From Halosolutus halophilus (GTDB lineage: Archaea; Halobacteriota; Halobacteria; Halobacteriales; Natrialbaceae): 64,000 nt of DNA. The DNA is taken from positions 2,170,001 to 2,234,000 of the forward strand of contig NZ_CP094974.1 in the NCBI RefSeq assembly GCF_022869805.1, given 5' to 3'. Numbering within the stretch: the stretch's first letter is position 1; each line of letters begins with the position of its first letter. Below the pieces are notes generated by a model, which saw only the letters and a list, made by a program, of their open reading frames with translations, had not been told where the DNA came from and did no database searches. The position numbers and the translations under genes are program-made. Positions 9,545 to 18,387 of the stretch are shown one piece after another.

Positions 9545-10504
9545 TTATGCGGGTTCGTAGTACCAGGTCTCCTCGCCGGTTCTGACGACCGCACCCTCAT
9601 CTTCGAGTAAGTCGAGGTGCCCGATGATCTCCGACATGCCGGGGAACACTTCGGTCACGGGAAGGTCCGGGAAGAGTTCGTTCATGAGATCGTAGGCAGT
9701 CGCTCGTCCCTCGGTCTCGAGAATCGACGCGATCCGACGTTTCCGCGACTGGTGGTGGTCGACGATTTCGTCGATCCGCGCCGGCAGATCGGTAACCAGC
9801 CCACGGTGGCCCCCGCGGGCGCCTCCGATTCCGGTCTCGCGGAGCCGATCGAGCGAGTCGAGGTACGTCGGGAGGCTTCGCGTCCGCTCGTCGGTCGTCC
9901 CGGGAACGATCGTGAGCAACGGATTCGGGGAGATTTCGGCCATGACGTGGTCGCCGGTGTAGGCGATGTCGTTCGCCCGATCGAGGAAGCAGACCGATCC
10001 AGGGCAGTGGCCGGGCGTGTAGAGGATATCGAGATCGGTCCCAACGTCGAGGCGGTCGCCGTCGCCGATCGGCTCGTCGACGGTGATCGGCTTCTGGAAC
10101 TCGACGAACGATGTCGGCAGTGACACGACGGTCCCGACGGTCGACTCGGGGACGCCCATCCGGACGAAGTACGGCTCGAAGACCGCCTGCTCATGCTCGA
10201 GGTGAGCGTCTGGGTCGGTCAGTATCTCGGCGGCGTCGTGGTGGGCGTATACTGTTGCCTCCGAACGTTCCCGAATTCTTGAGGCGAGACCGAAGTGATC
10301 CATGTGCGGGTGAGTGATGAGGATGCGATCTAGGTCCTCGACCGCATGCCCGTGCTTCTCGAACTGGGCGGTCAGTGCCTCGTAGGCCTCGTCGGTCGCC
10401 GGTCCGGGATCAAGCAGCGTCAGCCCGTCCCCGTCGAACAGGTAGCCGTTCACCCGTCCGATATGAAACGGGGTCGGGATCTCGAGTCGATCGACCTGGT
10501 CCAT
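9545..10504 (-). CDS. MBL-fold metallo-hydrolase
   Basis: A 319-residue metallo-beta-lactamase-fold enzyme with a C-terminal winged-helix-like extension. The metal motif THPHMDHFG (HxHxDH) is complete, with a later YTPGHCPGS His and YTGDHVM Asp, all expected for a two-zinc site. The C-terminal ~80 residues (DEIVDHHQSRKRRI onward) match the helical tail found in LACTB2-like and glyoxalase-II-like hydrolases. Such enzymes in catabolic clusters often hydrolyse thioesters or lactones. Start chosen at MDQVDRLEIPTPF because upstream codons are not conserved-looking. It ends near the convergent ligase-like gene. Confidence 0.85.
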   Translation of the reverse strand: MDQVDRLEIPTPFHIGRVNGYLFDGDGLTLLDPGPATDEAYEALTAQFEKHGHAVEDLDRILITHPHMDHFGLASRIRERSEATVYAHHDAAEILTDPDAHLEHEQAVFEPYFVRMGVPESTVGTVVSLPTSFVEFQKPITVDEPIGDGDRLDVGTDLDILYTPGHCPGSVCFLDRANDIAYTGDHVMAEISPNPLLTIVPGTTDERTRSLPTYLDSLDRLRETGIGGARGGHRGLVTDLPARIDEIVDHHQSRKRRIASILETEGRATAYDLMNELFPDLPVTEVFPGMSEIIGHLDLLEDEGAVVRTGEETWYYEPA

Positions 10505-10743
10505 GTCACCGACTCGATAGCCACCCGTATAATTACTGTGGTGGTCGAGGCCAATGACCTCGATGTGACGTGATTTCGTCGAGGTGCCACCCTGTTCGTG
10601 GCCAGCCGGTTTCGAACGTTCGACGCACAAAGTCCTCGAATCGTTCGAACGAAATCCTCTATTCGCCCTCTCACAGTCATCGATTTGCTCTCACTTACTC
10701 CCCGGTTTGGCCTCAAATACGACAGTCCCTGCGTCGATCCCCC

Positions 10744-11529
10744 TCAGGGGAACCGATCCTCGAGGTTCACCGGCTGCGGGACGCCCTGGGGAGTAAGTAC
10801 TTCGCCGGTGAGGTAGGAGGCCGCCGGGCTCGCGAGGAACTGGACGACGTCGGCGATCTCCTCGGGGTGGCCGATCGTCCGGTCGACGGTCTCTCGACCG
10901 TCGATCTCATCGACGGACTCGTCGAGGACGTGGTCGACCCCTGGCGTGAGCACGACGCCGGGGGCGACCGCGTTCACGCGGACGTCGTCGGCCGCCCACT
11001 CGTAGGCGACCGACTTCGTGAGGTGTGAGATCGCGGCTTTCGCCGCGCCGTAGTGGCTCTGACGTGGCGACGGGTACTGCGTGACGAAACTCGAGAGGTT
11101 GACGATCGAGCCGCCGTCACCCTCGCGCATCTCCTTGCCAACCAGTTGCGTGCAGTTGACCGTCCCGGTGAGATTCACGTCGACGATCGTCTGCCAGCCG
11201 TTGGGCGAGATGTCCGCGAACTCCGAGAAGAAATTGGCACCCGCGTTGTTCACGAGGATGTCGACCCCACCGAACGAGTCCACCGCCGTCTCGGCCAGTG
11301 TAGTCACGGCGTCCCGGTCGCGAACGTCGCACTCGACGGCCTGGACCGCCCCGTAGGAGGTGGTCTCGCGTATCCCGTTGGCGGCCTCATCGGCCCGGGA
11401 GGCCTCGCGGGAGCACAATACGACGTTCGCTCCCTGGGTCGCAAACTGTTCGGCGATCGTCCGCCCGATCCCGCTGGAGCCCCCGGTGACGACAGCGGTT
11501 CTCCCGGCGACACTGAACTGGCTGGTCAT
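10744..11529 (-). CDS. SDR-family oxidoreductase
   Basis: A 261-residue classical short-chain dehydrogenase: TGGSSGIGR cofactor loop, NNAGAN, NLSSF serine, YGAAK catalytic Tyr-Lys, and the GEVLTPQGV C-terminal segment. An arginine soon after the glycine loop (CSREAS) favours NADP(H). The likely role is a 3-hydroxyacyl- or alcohol-oxidising step, but the substrate is not readable. Start set at MTSQFSVAG, since the longer frame adds unrelated residues. It is transcribed divergently from the ABC importer operon and may share its regulatory region. Confidence 0.88.
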   Translation of the reverse strand: MTSQFSVAGRTAVVTGGSSGIGRTIAEQFATQGANVVLCSREASRADEAANGIRETTSYGAVQAVECDVRDRDAVTTLAETAVDSFGGVDILVNNAGANFFSEFADISPNGWQTIVDVNLTGTVNCTQLVGKEMREGDGGSIVNLSSFVTQYPSPRQSHYGAAKAAISHLTKSVAYEWAADDVRVNAVAPGVVLTPGVDHVLDESVDEIDGRETVDRTIGHPEEIADVVQFLASPAASYLTGEVLTPQGVPQPVNLEDRFP

Positions 11530-11654
11530 AGGTACCAGAACTCTATCTGAGGATCCACAGTAACTTTGTTGGTCGGGGCACCAGCGTTCGGCCAGATCGA
11601 ATGGCGATTCCATCATTGAACACATATCCAGGAGATATACATCAAAATCTGGGA

Positions 11655-11664
11655 AAGATTTAAA
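11655..11664 (+). promoter_or_regulatory. TATA box of the ABC importer operon
   Basis: GATTTAAATA lies about 25-33 nt before the ATG at 11688, a strong archaeal core promoter with very little leader. Confidence 0.6.
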
Positions 11665-11687
11665 TACTGGCGTGCGTAGCTACGCCT

Positions 11688-13013
11688 ATGCCAATTGATG
11701 GCAATTCTCCAGGGGCAGAAGGAGCTAAGCGAACAGTAGGAACATTCAACCGACGGCGGTTTCTGAAAGCAACCAGCGCAGGGGCGTTAGCTGCCGGTGC
11801 CGGGTGTATAGGCGGTACTGGCGGCGATGGTGGCGATGGCGGCAATGGCGACGGGATAACACTCGGTGCATTGGTCGCGTTGCCAGGTGACTTCGCTGGC
11901 GGGACAGCCCATCAGGAAGCCGCTGAGCTGGCGGTTCAGCAAATCAACGACGACGGGGGCATCCTTGACCAGGAGGTCGATCTGATTGTCAAAGATACCC
12001 AGCTCGATCCGGCCACGGCCCGATCCCGGTACCGCGAACTCGTCATCGACGAGCAAGTCGATGCGACATTCGGGCTATTCGGCTCGGAGGAAGGACTGGC
12101 CGTCGCCGAAGAGATTCCAGAGCACGGGACACTGCACATCTTCGCCGGAGTCGCCGACACGGGGATCAACGATCAAATCCGGAACGACTACGATCAGTCC
12201 AAATACATGTTCCGGGCGATGTACAACGGCGTCCACTACGGCCGAAATTTGGCGGATGTAATGGACGCCAAGTGGGAGGACTGGGGATTCGAACGGATCG
12301 GGGTCGCTGTCGAGGACATCGAAGGATTCACCAACACGATCAAGCCGACCGCTCTCGACAACGCACCGGACTTCGTGGAAGTTGCGTTCGATCAATCTTT
12401 TTCCGTCGATACCACCGACTTCGCCCCGATCCTCGACCAGGCCGAGGACGAAGATATCGACATGCTGTTCGCGTTCGTCTCTCAGGCCGGCGTCGGCCTT
12501 ACGGCGGAATGGGCCCAGCGCCGGCCGGATTTCCACTACGGCGGTGCCGACGTCCACGCCGGTGAACCGGCCCAGTGGGAGAACACCGACGGGGTCATCG
12601 AGGGGGTCTGGTCGTACGTCGGCGGAGGTGCGCCCGGCGTCGAACCGACCGAGCGAACCGGCGAGATGATCGCCGCGCATGAGGAAATGCACGGTCACGT
12701 GCCCGAGCATGCGCAAGGGTACACGATGTATGACGCAGTCATGGCCTGGAAAGAGGCCGTTGAAATCGCGGAATCGATCGACTCCGACGAACTCGTCCCG
12801 GTGCTCGAACAGGATGTCGAGTTCGAGGCGACGACCGGGACGCTCTCCTTCCAGGAGCAGGATGCGGAGTTTCCGCACGACCCCGTCTTCGGTGATGACG
12901 GCGTCCGGCCGCCGATCATGCAGTGGCAGGAGGTCGACGGCGAGGGGACCCAAGTCGGACTGTGGCCCGACTCTGTCAAGGCGGGCGAACTGCAGGACCC
13001 ACCCTGGTTCTAG
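11688..13013 (+). CDS. ABC importer substrate-binding lipoprotein (branched-chain amino acid type)
   Basis: A 441-residue type-1 periplasmic binding protein. The N-terminus carries a Tat signal (NRRRFLK, residues 21-27) and a lipobox ending at Cys40 (AAGAGC), followed by a Gly/Asp linker, so the protein should be folded before export and anchored outside the membrane. The core shows LGALVALPGDFAG and the two-lobe pattern of LivK/AmiC-like proteins (Peripla_BP_6). It is the first gene of a five-gene importer, with a 250-nt gap before the permease. Related proteins bind amino acids, urea, amides or aromatic acids. Given neighbouring acyl-CoA genes, an organic acid is a reasonable guess. Confidence 0.92.
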   Translation: MPIDGNSPGAEGAKRTVGTFNRRRFLKATSAGALAAGAGCIGGTGGDGGDGGNGDGITLGALVALPGDFAGGTAHQEAAELAVQQINDDGGILDQEVDLIVKDTQLDPATARSRYRELVIDEQVDATFGLFGSEEGLAVAEEIPEHGTLHIFAGVADTGINDQIRNDYDQSKYMFRAMYNGVHYGRNLADVMDAKWEDWGFERIGVAVEDIEGFTNTIKPTALDNAPDFVEVAFDQSFSVDTTDFAPILDQAEDEDIDMLFAFVSQAGVGLTAEWAQRRPDFHYGGADVHAGEPAQWENTDGVIEGVWSYVGGGAPGVEPTERTGEMIAAHEEMHGHVPEHAQGYTMYDAVMAWKEAVEIAESIDSDELVPVLEQDVEFEATTGTLSFQEQDAEFPHDPVFGDDGVRPPIMQWQEVDGEGTQVGLWPDSVKAGELQDPPWF

Positions 13014-13263
13014 GTTACCGGTTTGCTCGGTTTCGTTCAACTCGTCGACGGTCGGCGCGTCGGCACCGCGTCAATGATGGGCATTCCCTTGTGAAGGCAA
13101 TCGAACCGGTCGCTGTCCGATCGAGCCGACCGATCGGTTCTCTACGCGCTCAGAATGTAAAACATCGGAAGTGATCACCGACGGTGTTTTCAGATTCTCG
13201 AAAAACCAGATTCGATCCCTCGATCACCGAAAATACTAAGTCACGTGTGAGACACCTACTGAC

Positions 13264-14127
13264 ATGGTCGATGTACTGCAACTAGCTACCAATGCGACCG
13301 TCCTGAGCGCGTTCTACGCGCTCATCGCTGTCGGATTTACCATGATATTCGGGGTCGCCGACATTCTTAATATCGCCCACGGTGCGGCCATCATCGTTGG
13401 CGGGTTTACAGCATACTATGCGACTAGAGTGGTGGAGGTGAACACTTGGGTCGGAGGGGCCGCGGCCGTAGTGCTCGGCGCCATCTTTAGCGTCCTCGTG
13501 TACAAGGTGTTCGTCAAGCGAGTCGAACACGACGAAATTCTCGTCGTGATCGTCACGCTCGCACTGTTACTCGTGACCGAATACACGTTTCGATTCCTAG
13601 CAGGATCGTCGACACATCTGATTCCAGGGCTCGTCTCCGGGAGAACGCACGTCGGTTCGGTCGGTATCCAGAACAACGAGATCATCATGTTCGTCCTGTC
13701 CTGGATCCTCATTATCGCCCTCCTCCTGCTCGTAAACCACACCTGGACGGGCCGGGGGATCAAGGCGATGAGTCAGACGAAACGTGGTGCCGCGCTCGTC
13801 GGCATCAACCACGAGCGGACGACGACGTACACGTACGCGATCGCGGGTGCGCTCGCCGGCCTCGCCGGCCTGTTTTTCGGAATCCGTAATGGAGTGACCT
13901 TTGACATGGGCTTGGATCCGCTACTGATTGCGTTTGCGATCGTCATCATCGGCGGAATCGGCTCGATCAAAGGGAGCGTCGTCGGCGCGTACATCGTCGG
14001 TGTCCTCGAGACAATTACGACGACGGTAATCGATGCCCGATTGACCGGCGTCATCGCGCTTGTGGTGCTACTGATCGTACTGTTGGTCAGGCCCCACGGC
14101 CTGTACGGACGACCAGGTGAGGAATAA
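13264..14127 (+). CDS. LivH-type ABC permease
   Basis: A 287-residue integral membrane protein with about eight hydrophobic helices, starting MVDVLQLATNATVLSAF. The EAA-like cytoplasmic loop is visible at GRGIKAMSQTKRGAALVGIN. It would form one half of the channel for the ligand delivered by the upstream lipoprotein. A TATA-like AATACTA about 25-30 nt before the start suggests a second promoter inside the cluster. The next permease starts only 2 nt after the stop. Confidence 0.93.
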   Translation: MVDVLQLATNATVLSAFYALIAVGFTMIFGVADILNIAHGAAIIVGGFTAYYATRVVEVNTWVGGAAAVVLGAIFSVLVYKVFVKRVEHDEILVVIVTLALLLVTEYTFRFLAGSSTHLIPGLVSGRTHVGSVGIQNNEIIMFVLSWILIIALLLLVNHTWTGRGIKAMSQTKRGAALVGINHERTTTYTYAIAGALAGLAGLFFGIRNGVTFDMGLDPLLIAFAIVIIGGIGSIKGSVVGAYIVGVLETITTTVIDARLTGVIALVVLLIVLLVRPHGLYGRPGEE

Positions 14128-14129
14128 CC

Positions 14130-15305
14130 ATGGCTGAAAACGCACATACGACGGGCAACGACGAATCGGGAGGCAGTATCGGCCGGCTCAGGCGCGTTCC
14201 ACCGAGTTACTACCTCTCTGTGGGTTTCCTGGCGTTCCTCGCACTGATCCCCGGCGTACTCGGGACGACGAATATCCTATTGCTCACCTATTCGTTGTTC
14301 TTCGTGATGTTCGTAATCAGTTGGGACTTCGTCTCGGGATACACCGGCCTCATGAGTTTCGGTCACACGCTGTTCTTCGCCGTAGGCGGGTACACGACCG
14401 CAATTCTGAACATCCACTACGGTGTCCACCCCATCCCCGGAATCGTCGGCGGGGTGATTCTGGCAGCGATAGCTGGTCTCCTGTACGGGCTGCCAGCGCG
14501 CAATATCGAAGGGCACTATCTCGCGCTGATGACGCTGCTCCCGCCGCTGATTCTGGAGCGTGTGTTTCGCCTGTTTAAGGATACGACCGGCGGCGAGACG
14601 GGTCTCATCGGTACCGAGAACTTGATCGAGATGGACAGCTTCGCCATGACGGCCTGGGTCAACTACTATCTCGCGTTCGGGCTGTTCCTCGTTATCTTCT
14701 TGCTCGCGTGGGTCATAACCCGATCGGACACGGGGACGATATTCACCGCGATCAAAGAGAGCGAAGATGCAGTCGCGTCCGTCGGGATCAACCCAAACAA
14801 GTACAAGGTCTACGCGTTCGTCATGAGCGCGATGATGGGTGGACTTGCGGGTGCCGTATTCGTCCACACGCCGGCCGGCAGCGCCTCACCGAGTCAGTTG
14901 CTCTCCCTCGTGGTGATAATCGACGTTCTGCTCGCGAGTATCCTCGGCGGTCTCGGAACGATCACCGGGGCTGTTGTCGGCGGCATGACGATCTTCTGGG
15001 TGCGCGAGTGGCTGAGTGACGTCAGCTGGACCATTCCGGTACTCGACATTGGCGTCAGCGACATCAACGACGTCCTGTTCTTCCTCTTGCTACTCGCGCT
15101 GCTCATGTTCCTCACCCAGGGACTCGTTCCGTGGGCCCAAGAACGCGGCCAGCGCTTGCTAGAGCGGCGCCGAGCAGACGATGCGGAGGTCGCAGCCGAT
15201 GGCGGGCGGACGCCTGACGATCGAACGGACGCCAGCCGACCGGAAGCCACAGGCGATCGATCGAACCGAGAACGAACCGCGGGTAACCAGGGTAAGACGC
15301 GATGA
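14130..15305 (+). CDS. LivM-type ABC permease
   Basis: A 391-residue membrane protein forming the second permease half. Ten or so hydrophobic segments are visible, with SGYTGLMSFGHTLFFAVGG near the N-terminus and an EAA-like loop at IKESEDAVASVGINPNKYK. The last ~55 residues are a hydrophilic, charged tail (RRRADDAEVAADGGRTPDD onward) that is longer than usual and probably lies in the cytoplasm. The stop overlaps the next ATG (ATGA), indicating translational coupling to the ATPase. Confidence 0.93.
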   Translation: MAENAHTTGNDESGGSIGRLRRVPPSYYLSVGFLAFLALIPGVLGTTNILLLTYSLFFVMFVISWDFVSGYTGLMSFGHTLFFAVGGYTTAILNIHYGVHPIPGIVGGVILAAIAGLLYGLPARNIEGHYLALMTLLPPLILERVFRLFKDTTGGETGLIGTENLIEMDSFAMTAWVNYYLAFGLFLVIFLLAWVITRSDTGTIFTAIKESEDAVASVGINPNKYKVYAFVMSAMMGGLAGAVFVHTPAGSASPSQLLSLVVIIDVLLASILGGLGTITGAVVGGMTIFWVREWLSDVSWTIPVLDIGVSDINDVLFFLLLLALLMFLTQGLVPWAQERGQRLLERRRADDAEVAADGGRTPDDRTDASRPEATGDRSNRERTAGNQGKTR

Positions 15306-16090
15306 GCCAGGAGATCAATGCGGCCAACGCGGGCGAAGCGAGCCGTGTGGTGGGAGAACCGATTCTGAAAGTAGACAGCCTGACAAAGAAATTCGGCGGA
15401 CTGACCGCCGTAGATAACCTCTCGTTCGAGGTCTACGAACAGGAAATTCTCGGGGTGATCGGGCCGAACGGAGCCGGGAAATCGACGACGTTCAACTGCA
15501 TTTTCGGCACGTACAAACCGACGCGTGGGACGGTCCGATTCGACGGCGAGGACATCACGGGCAAACCGGCGCACAGGGTCGCCAGAGCTGGCATTGCTCG
15601 GACGTTTCAGACGTTTCGACCGCTGGAAGACCGCGACGTCCTCGCGAACGTCGAACTGTCGAAGGTGTCTGACAAGCTCTTCACCTTCGACGGTATCTTC
15701 GGTGGGACGGAAGACGAGGCACAAGAGGTGTGCGAGCGGGTCGGCCTCGGTGACGACGTTCACAAGACGCCCGACGAGTTGCCTCACGCTGGTATGATCC
15801 GCCTCGAGATTGCCCGAGCGATCGCGACGGACCCGGACCTCCTCCTGATCGACGAACCGTTCGCCGGCCTGTCGGCGACGGAGGTCGAACGGCTTTCGAC
15901 GCTCTTTTCCGAGCTTCGTGAGGAGGGACTGACGCTCATCATCATCGATCACAACATGCGAGGACTCATGGAACTCATCGACCGCGGTGTCGTGATCAAC
16001 TTCGGCTCGAAGATCGCCGAAGGGTCTCCGGAGGAGATCCAGGCGGACGAGACAGTCCAGGAGGCTTACCTGGGAGGTGAGGAGATATGA
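15302..16090 (+). CDS. LivG-type ABC ATPase
   Basis: A 262-residue ABC ATPase. Walker A is GPNGAGKST, Walker B is LLLIDEPFAG and the switch histidine is in IIIDHNM. The signature motif reads ELPHAGMIRLEIARA rather than the consensus LSGGQ. I believe variants of this kind occur in LivG-like proteins, so I do not treat it as damage. It works with the overlapping LivF subunit to power the importer. Start ATG overlaps the permease stop by 4 nt. Confidence 0.93.
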   Translation: MSQEINAANAGEASRVVGEPILKVDSLTKKFGGLTAVDNLSFEVYEQEILGVIGPNGAGKSTTFNCIFGTYKPTRGTVRFDGEDITGKPAHRVARAGIARTFQTFRPLEDRDVLANVELSKVSDKLFTFDGIFGGTEDEAQEVCERVGLGDDVHKTPDELPHAGMIRLEIARAIATDPDLLLIDEPFAGLSATEVERLSTLFSELREEGLTLIIIDHNMRGLMELIDRGVVINFGSKIAEGSPEEIQADETVQEAYLGGEEI

Positions 16091-16800
16091 CCGCGAACAT
16101 GCCGCTGCTGGAGGCGTCCTCGCTGTCGGTCGCCTACGGGAAGGTACAGGCTCTTCGCGATGTCGATATCCATGTCGATTCGGGGGAAATCGTCTCGATC
16201 ATCGGCCCGAACGGTGCTGGCAAGACGACCTTCGCGGACACGATCAGCGGCTTTCTGCCGTACGAGGGGTCGGTCACGTACCGCGGAGAGGAAGTCGAGA
16301 TGGTTGAACAGAATTCGCTGGTCGAAGACGGTATGATCTACTGTACGGAAAAGCGTGATCTGTTTCCGTTCATGACCGTCGAGGAGAATCTGGAACTCGG
16401 CGCGTACCACAACCGCGACGCACTTGAGGAGAGCCGTGAGTTCGTCTACGACCTCTTCCCTCGGCTCGAAGAACGAGCGGATCAGGAGGCGAGAACCATG
16501 TCCGGCGGCGAACAGCAGATGCTCGCGATCGGCCGCTCGCTGATGGGTGATCCTACCCTCCTCATCCTCGACGAACCGACGATCGGACTCGCGCCCGTCA
16601 TCGTCAATGACATCAGTGATGCACTCGAGACGATCGTCGACCAGGGCGTTACCGTTCTGCTCGCGGAACAGAACGTCAGGTTCGCGCTCGACCACGCCGA
16701 TCGAATCTTCCTCCTCGAGAACGGAACCGTCAAGAAGGCGGGCATCGCATCGGAGATGAAGGGTGACGATTACATCCGCGAGACTTACGTGGGAACGTAG
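16087..16800 (+). CDS. LivF-type ABC ATPase
   Basis: A 237-residue second ATPase of the importer. Walker A GPNGAGKTT, signature MSGGEQQMLAIGRSL and Walker B LLILDEPTIGL are all canonical, with the E-N-V-R Q-loop/H-loop region LLAEQNVRFA in place of the switch histidine, as is normal for LivF. Start ATG overlaps the LivG stop by 4 nt. It is the last gene of the operon, and downstream sequence is degenerate. Confidence 0.93.
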   Translation: MTANMPLLEASSLSVAYGKVQALRDVDIHVDSGEIVSIIGPNGAGKTTFADTISGFLPYEGSVTYRGEEVEMVEQNSLVEDGMIYCTEKRDLFPFMTVEENLELGAYHNRDALEESREFVYDLFPRLEERADQEARTMSGGEQQMLAIGRSLMGDPTLLILDEPTIGLAPVIVNDISDALETIVDQGVTVLLAEQNVRFALDHADRIFLLENGTVKKAGIASEMKGDDYIRETYVGT

Positions 16801-17119
16801 TCGTCGGCAATCTGGCCGAATTCCTCGAGTGCATCGGCGACGATCGCCTCCACCTCGTTTTCGTTCCGAACGGGGCGCGCTCACGGTACTGTACGGAGAG
16901 AAAGAAATCGACAGCTCGAGCAATCCATATCACTGGTCGCTGTCATCGACTCAATCTGCGATCGTCGATTCGAGAGACTGTTTCAGTTCGAATCCTTCGT
17001 AATCGTTCTCAGCGACCTCACTGCATTTTTCGTTGTAAGCAATGAAGCTCCAGGATTGATCAGGAAAGTGCTCTCTTTCCCGGGAATATTGTCACTTCTG
17101 TATCAAGAGTCCGCTTTCG
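16801..17119. other. Intergenic region without a gene
   Basis: About 320 nt after the importer operon. Short frames on both strands show no family similarity. The operon's terminator should be here but no strong hairpin is evident to me. Confidence 0.4.
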
Positions 17120-17482
17120 GAAACGCTGTTCTTCAAGCCGACCATCCTAACGGACGCCGACAACGACGACACAGTGGCCTGTGAAGAAGTATTCGGCCCC
17201 GTCCTGACTGTCCTGAAGTGGAGCGGCTGTGAGGAGATGATCGAGCGGCCAACGACACCGAGTACGGGCTGGCCGCCGGGTCTGGACGACGGATCTCCAG
17301 ACTGCCCATTCCGTCAGCAACGAACTGGAAGCCGACGTCGTCTGGGTCAACTGCTACGACGCCTTCCAGACGGGCGTTCCCCACGGCGGCTAAAAACAGA
17401 GCGGCGCCGGCCGCGAGATGAACAGATAGGCGTATCACGAGTACCGCCAGACGGAGACGGTCAACATCAATTTCACCGACAG
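17120..17482 (+). pseudogene. C-terminal relic of an aldehyde dehydrogenase
   Basis: The sequence first reads FFKPTILTDADNDDTVA then EEVFGPVLTVLKWSG. After frame changes it continues with NDTEYGLAAG, SVSNELEADVVWVNCYDAF and QTGVPHGG, then an in-frame stop and the residual KQSGAGREM and YHEYRQTETVNINFTD tail. These are consecutive C-terminal segments of the ALDH superfamily. The first ~350 residues, including the catalytic cysteine, are gone. Non-functional. Confidence 0.88.
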
Positions 17483-17782
17483 TTGGCCGCGTATGTGAGC
17501 CGCCGGTCGAAGGCAATCTCCGCCGCTCTTCCCCACATCCGTATCACGTGTCGTAGTAACCGATCCCGCGGTACTGTCTAGAGGGGTCCGCAAGACGTGG
17601 GGCTGGTGAAGTTGAGGAATGGTCTATGAAACTTTCATCTAAATCCTAACAATAGTGATCCTGGCTCCACGGGTGGCGAGAATTTGGCCGGTTCAGCTCA
17701 CCCCACGGCGAGTGATCATCTTACGGCACATTATTGGTGCCGCGAGAACCGCTGAACGCCGCTCTATCCCGGAATCTCTAAA

Positions 17783-18207
17783 CTAGTCAGTACCCTCAGA
17801 CACGTCGTGTTTCTCGGTGAGACGGTGGGGAAATGCCGCCAGGGGACTGACCCCGCGGCGGCTGTAGACATTCACCTCTAGAATCAATTTTAAATCCGTG
17901 TAAATCGCGACGTAGAGCCACTTCTTTTCGCCGTTAACCCCAATCTGATTCTCATCGACCGCGATCCGTGACGGCGAGGCCGTTGGCGGGTCGCTCTGTA
18001 TCTTAGCAAGTGTCTCTTTCCCGTGCCAGATCGTCTGATGACTGGGATCGACACCCAGCCAGTCTAAGACTGCCTCGACTTCACGTAACGACAATCCCAT
18101 TGAGTGAAGTCCGACCGCGAAACAATGGACGGGTGTCGGCGTGCGCTCGTTCTCCCGTACGTCTTGGTTCTCGATGTCTAACCGTTCTCTGAGGAGGTCT
18201 GCGAGTT
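17783..18207 (-). pseudogene. Truncated IS6-like transposase relic
   Basis: The frame is open for ~140 codons but the likely ATG is followed at once by a TAA stop. The readable part has NERTPTPVHCFAVGLH, VDPSHQTIWHG, RIAVDENQIGVNGEKKWLYV and AIYTDLKLILEV, matching the N-terminal and first DDE part (DEN, D of TDL) of IS6-like haloarchaeal transposases. It stops at LTEKHDVSEGTD, before the final acidic residue. It differs clearly from the other IS6 copies at 39-42 kb. No inverted repeats were found around it. Confidence 0.7.
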
Positions 18208-18387
18208 ACATGGAAACTTCTCGCTACGCCCTCCTCGTTTCTCAGATTCGTTGAACTACGGCAGTGCCAATCAAACATGCATATGAATACAGAGCAACAG
18301 GGACGAGACGACTGTTCTAAAAGCAGGGGTCCGATTCAGTGGTGAAATCAGTACTCGTCACGGAACCGAACTTCGGCCGTGCCCGCC

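Noticed and set aside
15302-16090. LivG signature ELPHAGMIR as evidence of a dead ATPase
   Set aside because: I believe such variants occur in functional LivG-like proteins; Walker A, Walker B and the switch histidine are intact.
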